The notes below the pieces were generated by a model. It searched no databases and was not told where the DNA came from. It saw only the letters and a program-made list of their open reading frames with translations. A stretch of DNA of 64,000 nucleotides from Paenibacillus radicis (ex Gao et al. 2016) (lineage in GTDB: Bacteria; Bacillota; Bacilli; Paenibacillales; Paenibacillaceae), in NCBI RefSeq assembly GCF_014641555.1, contig NZ_BMHY01000017.1, forward strand, positions 1 to 64,000, given 5' to 3'. Made by a program: the position numbers and the translations under genes. Below are positions 40,817-49,911 of this stretch, piece after piece. Positions within the stretch are counted from its first letter, which is position 1. Every line of letters starts with the position of its first letter.

Positions 40817-42076
40817 TTACCCCCTGCTCAAGCGAGCGCCTGCATGATGCCGTCTGCCCAGCACCAGCATAACCAGCAGCAGCGCAAACAGCAGTATGAT
40901 TGATGCGCTTAGCATCCATAACGTATTGCCAGCACCGAAGCGATCCATCATCCAGCCCGTCAATCGCGGGAACAGCGCACCGCCCAGCCCCCCGGAGGCC
41001 ACGAGCAAGCTCGTCGTCCGCTCGGTCATACCTTGAATCTGCTCATTCGCATAGACGAGCGCGATGCCGAATACACCTGAGAAGAACAGCCCGCTCAAAC
41101 CGATCAGCACAATCATCGTAGTCAACTGGCCTGTAAGCGCCATGCCCACGAACACGACAGCCGCTCCCGCCGTCGCAAACAGCAAATAACGGGAGTAGCC
41201 TGCCCAATCTGCCAGACGGCCGGCAAACAGCCTGCCAGCGATCATCGTCCCCCAGAACAAGCTAAGCGCAGCCGGCGCGTTGGCCGCCGCGACATTGGAT
41301 TGCTCAATCAATATGGACGGCAAATAGTTGGAGAAGCTCATCTCCATCCCGACATAGACCATGAAAAATAACGAGCCAAGCAGCAAAAATGGCAGCGTTT
41401 GCGGATGATAGCCCAGCAAGCCGCCTTTTCGAACACCTGCCTCACTAAGCCCCTGCTTCATACCAGCAGTCCCTTGCGGCGACGGTGACTGATCACCAAG
41501 CCGTCCATGATAACTGATCCGGTCGTCGATCTCTCCTCCGAATTGCATCGTTAGCCACAGGATGAACATTATACCCGACATCGCAGCCAACACGGGAAAA
41601 GACAGCTGCCATATATCATGACGAATAAGCAGCCCGGCCATCGTTGGCATCAGAAAAGCGCCAATTCCGAAAAAGGTTTCCACCCTGCTCATAGCCGAAG
41701 CCTTGCCGTTCTGCGTGGCCATGTCAATAACCATCGCTCCAACGACCGCTTCCGTCATGCCAAAACCAAAGCCAGCGAAAGGCGCAATTGCGAGCATAAG
41801 GCCCCATGGAGGCAGCAGACTGTATGCCGCTTCGCTTATCGTGAGCAAACCGATAGCAATGAGGACGCCGCCTCTTTTGCCCACTTTCGAAGTAATGGTT
41901 GGCGCTAACAGCACACCAACAAGAAATCCGAGAAACTGATTCATAATCCATTGTCCGCTGTCCCTGTAAGACAGTCCGTACTTCGCCATCATTTGCTCCA
42001 GCACAGCTCCGCCAATGACGTGAGCCAAGCCGATTACCAGATAAGACAAGCATCCGAGCCATAACAATTTCCGCAT
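40817..42076 (-). CDS. Major facilitator superfamily transporter
   Basis: 419 residues with 12 predicted TM helices. Begins WLGCLSYLVIGLAHVIGG; helix 2-3 loop carries ITSKVGKRGG and the second half has the equivalent GRLADWAG, typical MFS loop motifs. Resembles the FucP/sugar-transporter-like branch in outline; substrate not predictable. ATG at 42076 has AAGGAG 11 nt upstream; the longer frame upstream is not convincing. Divergent from the GNAT gene. Confidence 0.85.
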   Translation of the reverse strand: MRKLLWLGCLSYLVIGLAHVIGGAVLEQMMAKYGLSYRDSGQWIMNQFLGFLVGVLLAPTITSKVGKRGGVLIAIGLLTISEAAYSLLPPWGLMLAIAPFAGFGFGMTEAVVGAMVIDMATQNGKASAMSRVETFFGIGAFLMPTMAGLLIRHDIWQLSFPVLAAMSGIMFILWLTMQFGGEIDDRISYHGRLGDQSPSPQGTAGMKQGLSEAGVRKGGLLGYHPQTLPFLLLGSLFFMVYVGMEMSFSNYLPSILIEQSNVAAANAPAALSLFWGTMIAGRLFAGRLADWAGYSRYLLFATAGAAVVFVGMALTGQLTTMIVLIGLSGLFFSGVFGIALVYANEQIQGMTERTTSLLVASGGLGGALFPRLTGWMMDRFGAGNTLWMLSASIILLFALLLVMLVLGRRHHAGARLSRG

Positions 42077-42231
42077 GTCATTAAAATCTCCTTGAACGGG
42101 TAGCTCTTCTAAAGAACGAAGTAGCGTATAATAATAAAGCATATTGTTTGTACTTAGCCAAGCAACCGGAAGCGCAATTCATTCATTGCCTGCGTCCTTC
42201 AAAATCTTCTATAAAAGGGAGCTGTCGTCCC

Positions 42232-42759
42232 ATGACTGAATTATTTTCCGGCTTGCCATCCTTACATTATAAACCACTGCCAGCCGTTATGACTATCATC
42301 CCGCTGGAAATTAGCTGCGCTAAGCAAATTTGCGGTTGGACCTACGAGCCCCCTTACCGCCTCTATGAATGGCCAAGCTGGGATCAAATGAAACAGGACG
42401 GAATCGAATTCGGCGATCCCGTCCTTAGACAGCAACAATATAAAGCCATCGTCAATGACCGCCAAGAGCTCATCGGCTTTGCGCAGCTGTTTCCGATGTC
42501 TGGCGTCACGAGGCTGGGCCTAGGCCTTCGCCCCGATTTATGCAGCCGGGGACTTGGTGCCGCTGCTGCCGCTCTCGTCACACAGGAGGCGCTCCGCCTC
42601 CGGCCCGATTGCACCGTGGATCTTGAGGTGCTGACTTGGAATCTTCGAGCCATCCGCACCTACGAGAAAGCAGGCTTCCGCATTGACGATACCTATATCC
42701 GGTCAACGCCCCGCGGCGCTGCGTCGTTCCATTGCATGGTTTTCCAGCCTCGCTCCTAA
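42232..42759 (+). CDS. GNAT-family N-acetyltransferase
   Basis: 175 residues. The acetyl-CoA binding segment is LGLGLRPDLCSRGLGAAAAA (about 97-116, the R-x-x-G-x-G/A loop) and motif B follows as LEVLTWNLRAIRTYEKAGF. Substrate unknown. ATG at 42232 has GGGAG 10 nt upstream. Its TAA stop overlaps the TAG stop of the converging EAL gene by 3 nt. Confidence 0.85.
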   Translation: MTELFSGLPSLHYKPLPAVMTIIPLEISCAKQICGWTYEPPYRLYEWPSWDQMKQDGIEFGDPVLRQQQYKAIVNDRQELIGFAQLFPMSGVTRLGLGLRPDLCSRGLGAAAAALVTQEALRLRPDCTVDLEVLTWNLRAIRTYEKAGFRIDDTYIRSTPRGAASFHCMVFQPRS

Positions 42760-43976
42760 TCGTTATCCGGCGCCTTTATGTCTGCAAATAAAATAAGGCC
42801 CGGACCTGCGAGTACCGATATGGTCCGAATCCACGCATGCGATTCCAGATCGGTGTAGACACGGGATACGATCGTCGGCCGGCTTTCACCCAACTGCACG
42901 AGATTGGGGATAAAATACGGCCGCCAGCTCCAGTTCGCTCCGCGAAATTCATCCTCCTGCCGCCATTCCTGATCCGCTACGCGTGAAAAGTTGGAGGACA
43001 GCTGAATACCGTCATCGCGGCATAGATAAACACGGATACAGTTGTCCTGAAGCTTGGGAAGCAATCCGCGAATCCATATATCCTTATGCTCGTAATAGCC
43101 TTGCTCCTGCACCGTCAGATCAATTTGAGCGGCAAGCTGCCGGGATTGCTGCTGCCAATATTGCTCCGACAGAAGATGCTTGCGCAAGTGAGCGTCCAGC
43201 ACCTCCTCCAGCAGCGGCGCAAACCGTTGCGCTTCCTGAAACTCCGATTCTGCTTGTGAGAAAAGAAAGCCCTGCACATAACGTGCGCCTGCCTGAATCG
43301 CCCGCTCCAAATCGTCTCGTGTCTCGACGCCTTCGGCAAGCAGTGATGCGCCAATCTGCTCTGCAAGCGCGGAGAAGGAGCGCAGCGCTCCCAGATAGCC
43401 GTCATGCGTCGCGCTCCGTTTGATCATATGCATGTCGATCTTCAGAATGTTCGGCTGAATGTGAGCGATCCGGCCCGTGCTGCTGAAGCCGCTGCCGACA
43501 TCATCAATTGCAATCAAGCAGCCCCTGGACCGGTAGAGATCAACGACCTTGCGCAGCTCCTCTCTTGAACCGTGGAACGCTTCCTCAGTAATCTCGATGA
43601 CGATCCGGCGCGGATCGATGCCGTACTTATCAATAAGGTTCAACGTGTAGAGCTCCCCCGAATCGGAATAGCGCTGAATCCAATTGGGTTTCAAATTAAT
43701 AAACAGCAAGGGAGGCGAGTCAAACTCGCTAAATTTACTCATAGCCTGCTCTCGTAAAATACGATCTACTGCAATATGATCCTCATCCGGAACGGTCGCA
43801 TCGCAAAAGAACGGCCCCAAGCTGCGTACGGCCCCTTCTTCCTTGCATGCTCTCCCCAACACTTCATAGCCCGCAATCTTCCTTGTATCCATCGCTATAA
43901 TCGGTTGATAGAACGCAGCCAAATATTCGTCGTCCAAGCCGAGCGCTTTCGGCAAATCATTACTAGTGATGGTCAT
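42756..43976 (-). CDS. ykuI: YkuI-like EAL-domain protein
   Basis: 406 residues, the length of Bacillus subtilis YkuI. N-terminal EAL domain (about 15-255): the signature is YEVLGR in place of EAL, with INLKPNW, EITEEAF, the metal pair in AIDDVGSGFSS, ILKID, LLAEGVE and VQGFLFS, so the phosphodiesterase residues look intact. The C-terminal ~150 residues correspond to the PAS-like YkuI_C domain. Probably binds or degrades c-di-GMP; in Bacillus subtilis YkuI binds it but enzyme activity is unclear. ATG at 43976. Close to motAB, whose output c-di-GMP often influences. Confidence 0.88.
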   Translation of the reverse strand: MTITSNDLPKALGLDDEYLAAFYQPIIAMDTRKIAGYEVLGRACKEEGAVRSLGPFFCDATVPDEDHIAVDRILREQAMSKFSEFDSPPLLFINLKPNWIQRYSDSGELYTLNLIDKYGIDPRRIVIEITEEAFHGSREELRKVVDLYRSRGCLIAIDDVGSGFSSTGRIAHIQPNILKIDMHMIKRSATHDGYLGALRSFSALAEQIGASLLAEGVETRDDLERAIQAGARYVQGFLFSQAESEFQEAQRFAPLLEEVLDAHLRKHLLSEQYWQQQSRQLAAQIDLTVQEQGYYEHKDIWIRGLLPKLQDNCIRVYLCRDDGIQLSSNFSRVADQEWRQEDEFRGANWSWRPYFIPNLVQLGESRPTIVSRVYTDLESHAWIRTISVLAGPGLILFADIKAPDND

Positions 43977-44131
43977 CGCGCTCTCCCCTGTGTTATATGT
44001 ATGTTACTTTTCCTGCCATTATAATTGCTTTCATTCTATATGATTCGACAATAAATGTAAATAAGCGACAGAATCTCTGCCGCCTAATCCTTGTATATGC
44101 TTTTTTCGATGTCGAATTTTTTTCAAATCGC

Positions 44132-44425
44132 TTAAATGAGCCGCACCATCCGCGTCACATTGTCGCCTTGCGACACTTCAATAACATGATGCTTCGGATG
44201 ATACGTAATTTCTCCCGATCCGACCGCGATAACCGGCTGCTCACCCAGTCCGAAAAACACATCGTCCGCCAGCGCCTCCATCACTTCACGCCGATCCTCT
44301 TCGCCAAGCGCCGCCCACTCTTCTTCTTCCATCTCGAAAAAGGTATAGCTGTCCCCGATCGCGCTGACCGCTTCCGTTAGTTCCTTCAATATATCTACAT
44401 ATTCTCTTGCATGCCTTACACCCAT
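44132..44425 (-). CDS. Small acidic protein, function unknown
   Basis: 97 residues, soluble and acidic, no cysteines. Central EEEEWAALGEEDRREVMEALAD helix and a C-terminal strand pair (EITYHPKHHVIEVSQGD). I recognise similar unnamed proteins in Paenibacillus but no function. ATG at 44425 is chosen because AAAGGTGG lies 8 nt before it; in-frame starts 6 and 12 nt upstream are possible. Lies between the EAL gene and motA on the opposite strand to motA. Confidence 0.65.
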   Translation of the reverse strand: MGVRHAREYVDILKELTEAVSAIGDSYTFFEMEEEEWAALGEEDRREVMEALADDVFFGLGEQPVIAVGSGEITYHPKHHVIEVSQGDNVTRMVRLI

Positions 44426-44532
44426 GTTCATAACCACCTTTATCTCATTGAATTTAGTCGTTAACCTTATACTATCATTTTACCGCATTTTATAAATTTT
44501 AACGCGAACCTCGTAAATCATTGTTTTAAGTC

Positions 44533-44560
44533 TAATCTCAATAAGCCATCCTGTCGATAA
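44533..44560 (+). promoter_or_regulatory. Possible sigma-D promoter of motAB
   Basis: TAAT (44533-44536), 16-nt gap, GTCGATAA (44553-44560) resembles the flagellar sigma-D consensus TAAA-N15-GCCGATAT at 9 of 12 positions, 42 nt before motA. The spacing is one longer than ideal. Confidence 0.4.
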
Positions 44561-44602
44561 TAGTAGTAGATATTGTCGAATACGTACTGGACGGGGTGTA
44601 TC

Positions 44603-45403
44603 ATGGAAAAATCTACGGTATTTGGTGTCGTTTTAGGAGTTATAGCAGTTTTGGTAGGGATGGTATTAAAAGGTGCAGGTCTTGGTAACTTGTATAATCC
44701 CGCAGCCTTTATGATTATTATAGTCGGAACCGTTGCTGCCGTGATGATTGCTTTCCCGTTATCGGAGCTGTCGAAGACTGGCAAGCTATTCAAAAAAGTA
44801 TTTGTCGAGCAAAAACTAATGCCGCGTGATCAATTAATCGCAAGCTTCATGGAGTGGGCTTCCATCACTCGCCGCGAAGGTTTGCTGGCACTTGAAGCTA
44901 AAGTCGATGATATTGACGATACATTTCTCCGCAATGGCATGCGTATGATTATTGACGGCAATGACCAAGATTTCGTACGGGATGTTCTGCTTGAGGATAT
45001 TTCGGCAACAGAAGAGCGCCATAAAGCAGGAGCACTTATCTTTACACAGGCGGGCACTTACGCGCCTACCCTCGGTGTATTGGGTGCCGTTGTTGGTCTG
45101 GTTGCCGCTTTGTCGGACATGAGCAACATGGATCACCTTGCCCACGCTATCGCGGCTGCCTTCATCGCGACGCTGCTCGGTATTTTCACAGGTTACGTAC
45201 TCTGGCATCCGATTGCCAACAAGCTGAAACGTCTCTCGAAACGGGAAATTGAGATTCGTCTTATGATGGTAGAGGGTTTGCTCTCCATTCAATCCGGCGT
45301 TTCTACTATTGCGATCAACCAGAAGCTGTCGGTATTCCTGACTCCAACCGAGCGCATTAAGTTGCGGGAGAAGGAGGAAAGCGCCGTTGAGCAGAAAGCA
45401 TAA
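44603..45403 (+). CDS. motA: Flagellar motor stator protein MotA
   Basis: 266 residues, four TM helices. N-terminal FGVVLGVIAVLVGMVLKG and FMIIIVGTVAAVMIAF, a cytoplasmic loop with REGLLALEAKV and RNGMRMIIDG, then AGTYAPTLGVLGAVVGLVAAL with the conserved proline, the MotA signature. Forms the ion channel with MotB. ATG at 44603; the ribosome site is weak (GGGGTG). Overlaps motB by 17 nt. Confidence 0.94.
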   Translation: MEKSTVFGVVLGVIAVLVGMVLKGAGLGNLYNPAAFMIIIVGTVAAVMIAFPLSELSKTGKLFKKVFVEQKLMPRDQLIASFMEWASITRREGLLALEAKVDDIDDTFLRNGMRMIIDGNDQDFVRDVLLEDISATEERHKAGALIFTQAGTYAPTLGVLGAVVGLVAALSDMSNMDHLAHAIAAAFIATLLGIFTGYVLWHPIANKLKRLSKREIEIRLMMVEGLLSIQSGVSTIAINQKLSVFLTPTERIKLREKEESAVEQKA

Positions 45404-46199
45404 GCATGACCACGAGGATCATATTGACGAATCCTGGCTGATCCCATACGCTGACTTGCTCACTCTTCTGCTTGCTACGTTTATCGTGCTCTATTCCATG
45501 AGCTCGGTTGACGTTAAGAAATTCGAAGAGCTGAGCCAAGCATTCACTCTCGCTTTCAATAGCGGGTCAGGCGTTCTTGATAATCCTTCTATTACAGAAC
45601 GCGGGCCTCAGAAAGATGAGATTATTGTTGAGAACCCGGAAGATAAGAAGAAGAAGGAAGAGGAAGCACGCCGCCAGGAGCTCATGAAGAAAGAGCAAGA
45701 GGATCTGGAGAAGCTGAAGAAAAGCCTCGACACATACATTAAAAAGAACGGCTTGATGACGGAGCTGGAAACGAAGCTCAATCAATCTCAGCTGATGATT
45801 ACGATTAGCGACAATGCGTTGTTCGCTTCCGGCAGCGCTGTGCTGAGGGATGACTCTAAGGATCTGGCATCTGCCATTTCCAAAATGCTGCAGCAATATC
45901 CGGAATATGAAATTATCGTATCCGGCCATACTGACAACGAACCGATCTCCACGCGGGAATTTAAGTCCAACTGGGACCTCAGCTCTTCCCGAGCGATTCG
46001 CTTCATGGACGTACTGCTGCAAAATCCAGGTCTGAAGCCAGAACGGTTCAGTGCTATCGGCTACGGCGAGTATCGTCCAGTCTCTGCCAACACTTCGGTT
46101 GAAGGACGGGCGAAAAACCGCCGCGTAGAAGTCTCTATTATTCGGAAGTACATCGATCAGAATGCTATTGAGCAGATTCCGGCTACTCCGAAGCAGTAG
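45387..46199 (+). CDS. motB: Flagellar motor stator protein MotB
   Basis: 270 residues. A single TM helix with the ion-binding Asp in DESWLIPYADLLTLLLATFIVLY (Asp near residue 23), a charged coiled coil of Lys/Glu repeats (about 85-120), and an OmpA-like peptidoglycan-binding domain (VSGHTDNEPIS, NWDLSSSRA, YGEYRP). The SWL-PYAD context fits proton-driven MotB rather than the sodium MotS type, which is inference. Start TTG with AGGAGG upstream, inside the motA 3' end. Confidence 0.95.
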   Translation: MSRKHKHDHEDHIDESWLIPYADLLTLLLATFIVLYSMSSVDVKKFEELSQAFTLAFNSGSGVLDNPSITERGPQKDEIIVENPEDKKKKEEEARRQELMKKEQEDLEKLKKSLDTYIKKNGLMTELETKLNQSQLMITISDNALFASGSAVLRDDSKDLASAISKMLQQYPEYEIIVSGHTDNEPISTREFKSNWDLSSSRAIRFMDVLLQNPGLKPERFSAIGYGEYRPVSANTSVEGRAKNRRVEVSIIRKYIDQNAIEQIPATPKQ

Positions 46200-46213
46200 A
46201 ACGTATAGAACTA

Positions 46214-46255
46214 CACAAAAAAGGACCTTCGCGGCTCAGCCGCGAAGGTCCTTTC
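46214..46255. terminator. motAB / rluF bidirectional terminator
   Basis: A 16-bp perfect stem, AAAGGACCTTCGCGGC with its complement around a TCA loop; A-run left and T-rich right. Confidence 0.9.
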
Positions 46256-46266
46256 CTTATTCTCCT

Positions 46267-46977
46267 TTATCCAAGCGAGGCCGGCTCGTATTCCAGCGTC
46301 TGGAACAGCTCCTTCAGCTCAGGCTCGGTCAGATCGCGCCAACGTCCCGTTTGCAGTCCGCCCAGCTCGATATTCATGACGCGCAGCCGTTTCAGCTTCC
46401 GCACATGGTACCCATAAGCTTGACACATCCTGCGAATTTGCCGATTGCGGCCTTCCGTAAGGATAATCTTAAACACCCGGTCCGATATACGAGTAACGAC
46501 GCAAGGCAGCGTCATGCTGCCTAATATCTTCACACCCTCCGACAGCCCTTTAACGAAATCGGCGGTAATCGGACGGTCAACCGTCACGATATATTCCTTC
46601 TCATGCCGGCCTTCCGAACGCAAAATCGGATTCACGACGTCCCCGTCATTCGTTAACAGAATTAGCCCTTCTGAATCCTTGTCCAGTCGGCCAATTGGAA
46701 AAATCCGCTCATCATGGCCGACAAAGTCGACGATGTTGCCTGGAATATGAAGCTCCGTCGTACTAGTGATACCTATGGGCTTGTTCAATGCAATGTAGAT
46801 ATGGCGCTTCTGCTCGCCAATTCGCTTGCCGTCCACCCGCACATCATCGCCGGGCTCCGCTTGGCTGCCGAGCTGCGCCTTCTCTCCATTAATGGTTACG
46901 CGGCCGCTGTCCACCAGCTTATCCGCCTCGCGACGCGAGCAATAGCCCGTCTCGCTAATAAACTTATTAATACGCAC
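46267..46977 (-). CDS. rluF: 23S rRNA pseudouridine synthase, RluF-like
   Basis: 236 residues. N-terminal S4 RNA-binding domain (RINKFISETGYCSRREADKL), then the RsuA/RluB-type catalytic domain with the nucleophile Asp in FPIGRLDKDSEGLILLTNDG (near 100) and EGRNRQIRRMC. The NIVDFVGHDERIFPIGRLDKDS context matches the RluF branch. Modifies uridine in 23S rRNA helix regions near the peptidyl-transferase centre. GTG start at 46977 behind GAGGTGA; overlaps the upstream gene by 11 nt. Confidence 0.87.
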   Translation of the reverse strand: MRINKFISETGYCSRREADKLVDSGRVTINGEKAQLGSQAEPGDDVRVDGKRIGEQKRHIYIALNKPIGITSTTELHIPGNIVDFVGHDERIFPIGRLDKDSEGLILLTNDGDVVNPILRSEGRHEKEYIVTVDRPITADFVKGLSEGVKILGSMTLPCVVTRISDRVFKIILTEGRNRQIRRMCQAYGYHVRKLKRLRVMNIELGGLQTGRWRDLTEPELKELFQTLEYEPASLG

Positions 46978-47740
46978 TTCTGTTCACCTCATGTGTATGT
47001 GCCGCCAACTGCGCGATTTTTATAGAAGGATAGATGAATAAGGCTGGCTTATCGCCGCCCAGCTCCTGGTCGAGTTGACCATCAACAGCTTGCTTTGCTA
47101 CGGTTCGCATCGCCTCCGCGACAGCTTCGCCCTCGATCGCGCGATAAGGCCGCAGCGGACCGACCATGAGCCAGCCCAGCGATTTGGACAATGCAGCCGC
47201 AACCGTCTCCCCAAACCTTACGGTTTGCCGATGGCCAAGCAGCAAGGAGGGCTGGAAGAAATGCATCGTTTCAATCGGCACCGCTGCCAGCCTTTCCTGA
47301 AGCAGCCCCTTCACCCTACTGTAAAAGAAAGGTGAGCTGGCAGAAGAGCCCATCGCCGTGATAACGAGAAAGTGCTTCACGCCGGTCTGTTCCGCCCAAT
47401 CGGCAAGCGCCGCGGGATATTCGTAATCGACTCTGCGAAACGCCTCCTGAGAGCCGGCTGCTTTAATGGTCGTCCCTAATGCACAGTACACGACATCGAC
47501 GGAGACGTCGCTAAGCGCCTCCCCAAGCTGTTCAAAGTCTGCCACAATGACGTTCAGCTTTGAACGGGCTCCGGCCGCTCCGGGCAAATCGAGCGGTCTG
47601 CGAGCCAGTACCGTAACGGCATGACAAGACGGATCAGCAAGCAATTGCTTCACGATTGCCGAACCGACCAATCCCGTTGCACCTGCCACCAAGCAGCTAT
47701 AAGTTCCGGATTCAGAGCCCCGCCGTTCGTGATCAACCAT
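46967..47740 (-). CDS. NAD(P)-binding oxidoreductase (TIP30/YwnB-like)
   Basis: 257 residues. Rossmann motif CLVAGATGLVGSAIVKQLL (about 16-34), cofactor loop VLARRPLDL, then VVYCALGTTIKAAGSQEAF, LVITAMGSSASS and SRVKGLLQERL, the order seen in HTATIP2/TIP30-like proteins. Catalytic role unknown. Ends 11 nt inside the rluF start, so both are co-transcribed. The ribosome site is weak. Confidence 0.8.
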   Translation of the reverse strand: MVDHERRGSESGTYSCLVAGATGLVGSAIVKQLLADPSCHAVTVLARRPLDLPGAAGARSKLNVIVADFEQLGEALSDVSVDVVYCALGTTIKAAGSQEAFRRVDYEYPAALADWAEQTGVKHFLVITAMGSSASSPFFYSRVKGLLQERLAAVPIETMHFFQPSLLLGHRQTVRFGETVAAALSKSLGWLMVGPLRPYRAIEGEAVAEAMRTVAKQAVDGQLDQELGGDKPALFIYPSIKIAQLAAHTHEVNRSAY

Positions 47741-47799
47741 CGTAAGCCCACCGCCATCCCGAATAGATTCCGATTTCCGTCCATATCGCTATCCCAATT

Positions 47800-49680
47800 C
47801 TATTGCTCCGATTCCTTCAGTATACCTTCATTCGATTGCGTATTCAAAGCCGGGAGCATAATTGTAACCGTCGTCCCTACGTTGACTTGACTCTGAATTT
47901 CCATCAGCCCCTGGTGGCTGTGAATAATGCGCTGGCTGATCATCATGCCAAGGCCAGTCCCGCTTTCCTTGCCGGTGAAAAACGGACTCCCGATCTTTGC
48001 AATCATATCCTCCGGAATACCGATCCCCTCGTCGGTTATCGAGATTGTAATCTGATCCTGCTTACGCGCCACATGGGCGTGGATACGGCCGCCGTTTGGC
48101 ATCGCTTCAATGCCATTTTTCAATAGATTGATGAATACCTGCTTCAACTGATTCTCCTCACAGGAGACGAGACAGGAGGCATCCGTCAACGAATGGCTGA
48201 ACACCACATTATACATATGAGCTTCGCTATCGAGCAGCGACATGACTTCTTTGAGCACGGTGCGCACGTCTTTGGTCGTAAAACGCGTCGCCTGCGGCTT
48301 CGCCAGAATGAGAAACTCCCCAACGATTAGGTTGATTCGATCCAGTTCCGACAGCATTAAGCTGGTATGCTCTACATTCAACTTCTTACTTTGCTGCTGA
48401 AGCTGCAGAAACCCTCTCAGCGTCGTCAGCGGATTGCGGATTTCATGAGCCACTCCGGCGGCCAGCTGGCCAACCGTCGTCAGCTTCTCCGAACGGCGCA
48501 GCAGCTCCTCCATCCGGTTGCGGCTCCGCATATCGCGTGTAATACTGGCAAACGCCTGTACGTCGCCCTTCTCGTCCCTAATTGGAGATACCGTGACGCT
48601 GACCGGAATCACTTCGCCGCTCTTCGTGATCCGGAAAGTTTCCTGTGCCGGCAGCACCTTGCCCGAGAGCAGCGAATTCTGAATGAGCCGCATCTCGGAG
48701 CGATGCGATTCCGGGGCAAGCATCAGACTGTACCCGATCGCCTCTTCACTGTCATAACCAAAGAGCTGCTCGAACGCCTGATTCACCTGAATAATACGAT
48801 CATCCAAATCAACTACGTGGATGGCATCGCTTGTATGATTAATAAAGGATTGCAAATAATCCTTCATTCGCCGGTTATCCTCAAAAGCCTTGCGCAGCTT
48901 GTCCATGTAGATCGTGAGATTTTGCGACATGGCATTGATCTTCAAGGAAAGCAGACTGAATTCATCCTTCCCGATTACTTTGATTACGGAATCGAATCGG
49001 CCTTGGGACACTTCATTCACTTTCCACAAAATATTGCGCAACGGCCGAAGCAGCCAGCCTGACAGCAAATAGCTGCTGAACAGCACAAATAACAATATAA
49101 AAATGCCGTACTGTAGCGCAGAAATCCGATTGAGGCTTACCACCTGATGCAGTGATTCGCAATCATAAACCAGACCAATTATGTAAGGAAAACCCTCCAC
49201 ACTATAATAGCTTTTCATATACTCGACGCCGTTAATTTCTACCTCTCGGAAGTGGAATGCATCATTCGAAGCCTTAGCCAAATATACCGCGTCTCCGCCT
49301 TCATCCACATAAGAGTAAGCTCCGTAGGCAACGCCCCAGTCAGCAATCGTATGAGCGGCAGCAGCAGCTTCTTCAGCAGGCTTCTTCGCAAACAGCGTAA
49401 CTTCCAGCAATTGATCGTCCAAAGCTTGCAGCACATCGACCATGCTGTTCAGACGCTCGGCTGAATGATTATACAAATTCCCTCCATCCGTACTTTGAAT
49501 CGATTGTTCTTGTTCCTCTTTCATCATTTGTGCCACATGCTTCGAAATACTCTGCATCTGCTCTTTTGCCGTTTGCTCCATATTGCGTATCGTCGAGATT
49601 TCCTCCACAATAACTATGCAAAGGAATGCGGTCAAAATGATCAGCGTAATCAAAAATGAAAACTTGATTTTGAACGACAA
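47800..49680 (-). CDS. Membrane PAS-domain sensor histidine kinase
   Basis: 626 residues from TTG 49680. Order: TM1 (about 8-27), an extracytoplasmic sensor of ~160 residues, TM2 (about 190-212), HAMP, PAS (NHTSDAIHVVDLDDRIIQVN, about 280-390), HisKA with phospho-His in GVAHEIRNPLTTLRGF (near 410) and HATPase (NLLKNGIEAM, DEGIGIP, GTGLGM). This layout is that of sporulation-type kinases (KinB/KinE relatives), which feed Spo0F; direct evidence is lacking. No response regulator is adjacent, as is usual for such kinases. TTG 49680 is preferred to GTG 49740 because of AAAGGAAG 10 nt upstream and because the longer start lies inside a DnaA-box cluster. Confidence 0.85.
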   Translation of the reverse strand: MSFKIKFSFLITLIILTAFLCIVIVEEISTIRNMEQTAKEQMQSISKHVAQMMKEEQEQSIQSTDGGNLYNHSAERLNSMVDVLQALDDQLLEVTLFAKKPAEEAAAAAHTIADWGVAYGAYSYVDEGGDAVYLAKASNDAFHFREVEINGVEYMKSYYSVEGFPYIIGLVYDCESLHQVVSLNRISALQYGIFILLFVLFSSYLLSGWLLRPLRNILWKVNEVSQGRFDSVIKVIGKDEFSLLSLKINAMSQNLTIYMDKLRKAFEDNRRMKDYLQSFINHTSDAIHVVDLDDRIIQVNQAFEQLFGYDSEEAIGYSLMLAPESHRSEMRLIQNSLLSGKVLPAQETFRITKSGEVIPVSVTVSPIRDEKGDVQAFASITRDMRSRNRMEELLRRSEKLTTVGQLAAGVAHEIRNPLTTLRGFLQLQQQSKKLNVEHTSLMLSELDRINLIVGEFLILAKPQATRFTTKDVRTVLKEVMSLLDSEAHMYNVVFSHSLTDASCLVSCEENQLKQVFINLLKNGIEAMPNGGRIHAHVARKQDQITISITDEGIGIPEDMIAKIGSPFFTGKESGTGLGMMISQRIIHSHQGLMEIQSQVNVGTTVTIMLPALNTQSNEGILKESEQ

Positions 49681-49721
49681 GAATGCGACACTTCCTTTGC
49701 ATAGAATGGATTTCAGCCTGG

Positions 49722-49827
49722 TTATGCACAAGTTATTCACATTATCTACATTTCATCCACATAGCCTTCGAATAAGTTGTGCGTATTTTTGTGGACAACA
49801 AGATAGTTATCCACAGTTTTATCCACC
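49722..49827. promoter_or_regulatory. DnaA-box cluster
   Basis: Seven boxes in 106 bp: perfect TTATNCACA matches at 49722-49730, 49733-49741 and 49807-49815; one-mismatch boxes at 49742-49750 (TTATCTACA), 49753-49761 (TCATCCACA), 49790-49798 (minus strand, TTGTCCACA) and 49819-49827 (TTATCCACC). It lies between the kinase gene and tadA. Density this high is usual for oriC, dnaA promoters or the scattered DnaA-box clusters of Bacillus. Confidence 0.75.
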
Positions 49828-49911
49828 ACATGTTAACAACGGAATACTTGTTCGAGGAATAAATACGAACAAACCGCATTTTTTTGATGATACGGAGGTA
49901 CGGTTTCAATC

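Noticed and set aside
49722..49827. Considered as the chromosomal origin
   Set aside because: No dnaA or dnaN gene adjoins it and no clear AT-rich unwinding region; a secondary DnaA-box cluster is the safer reading.
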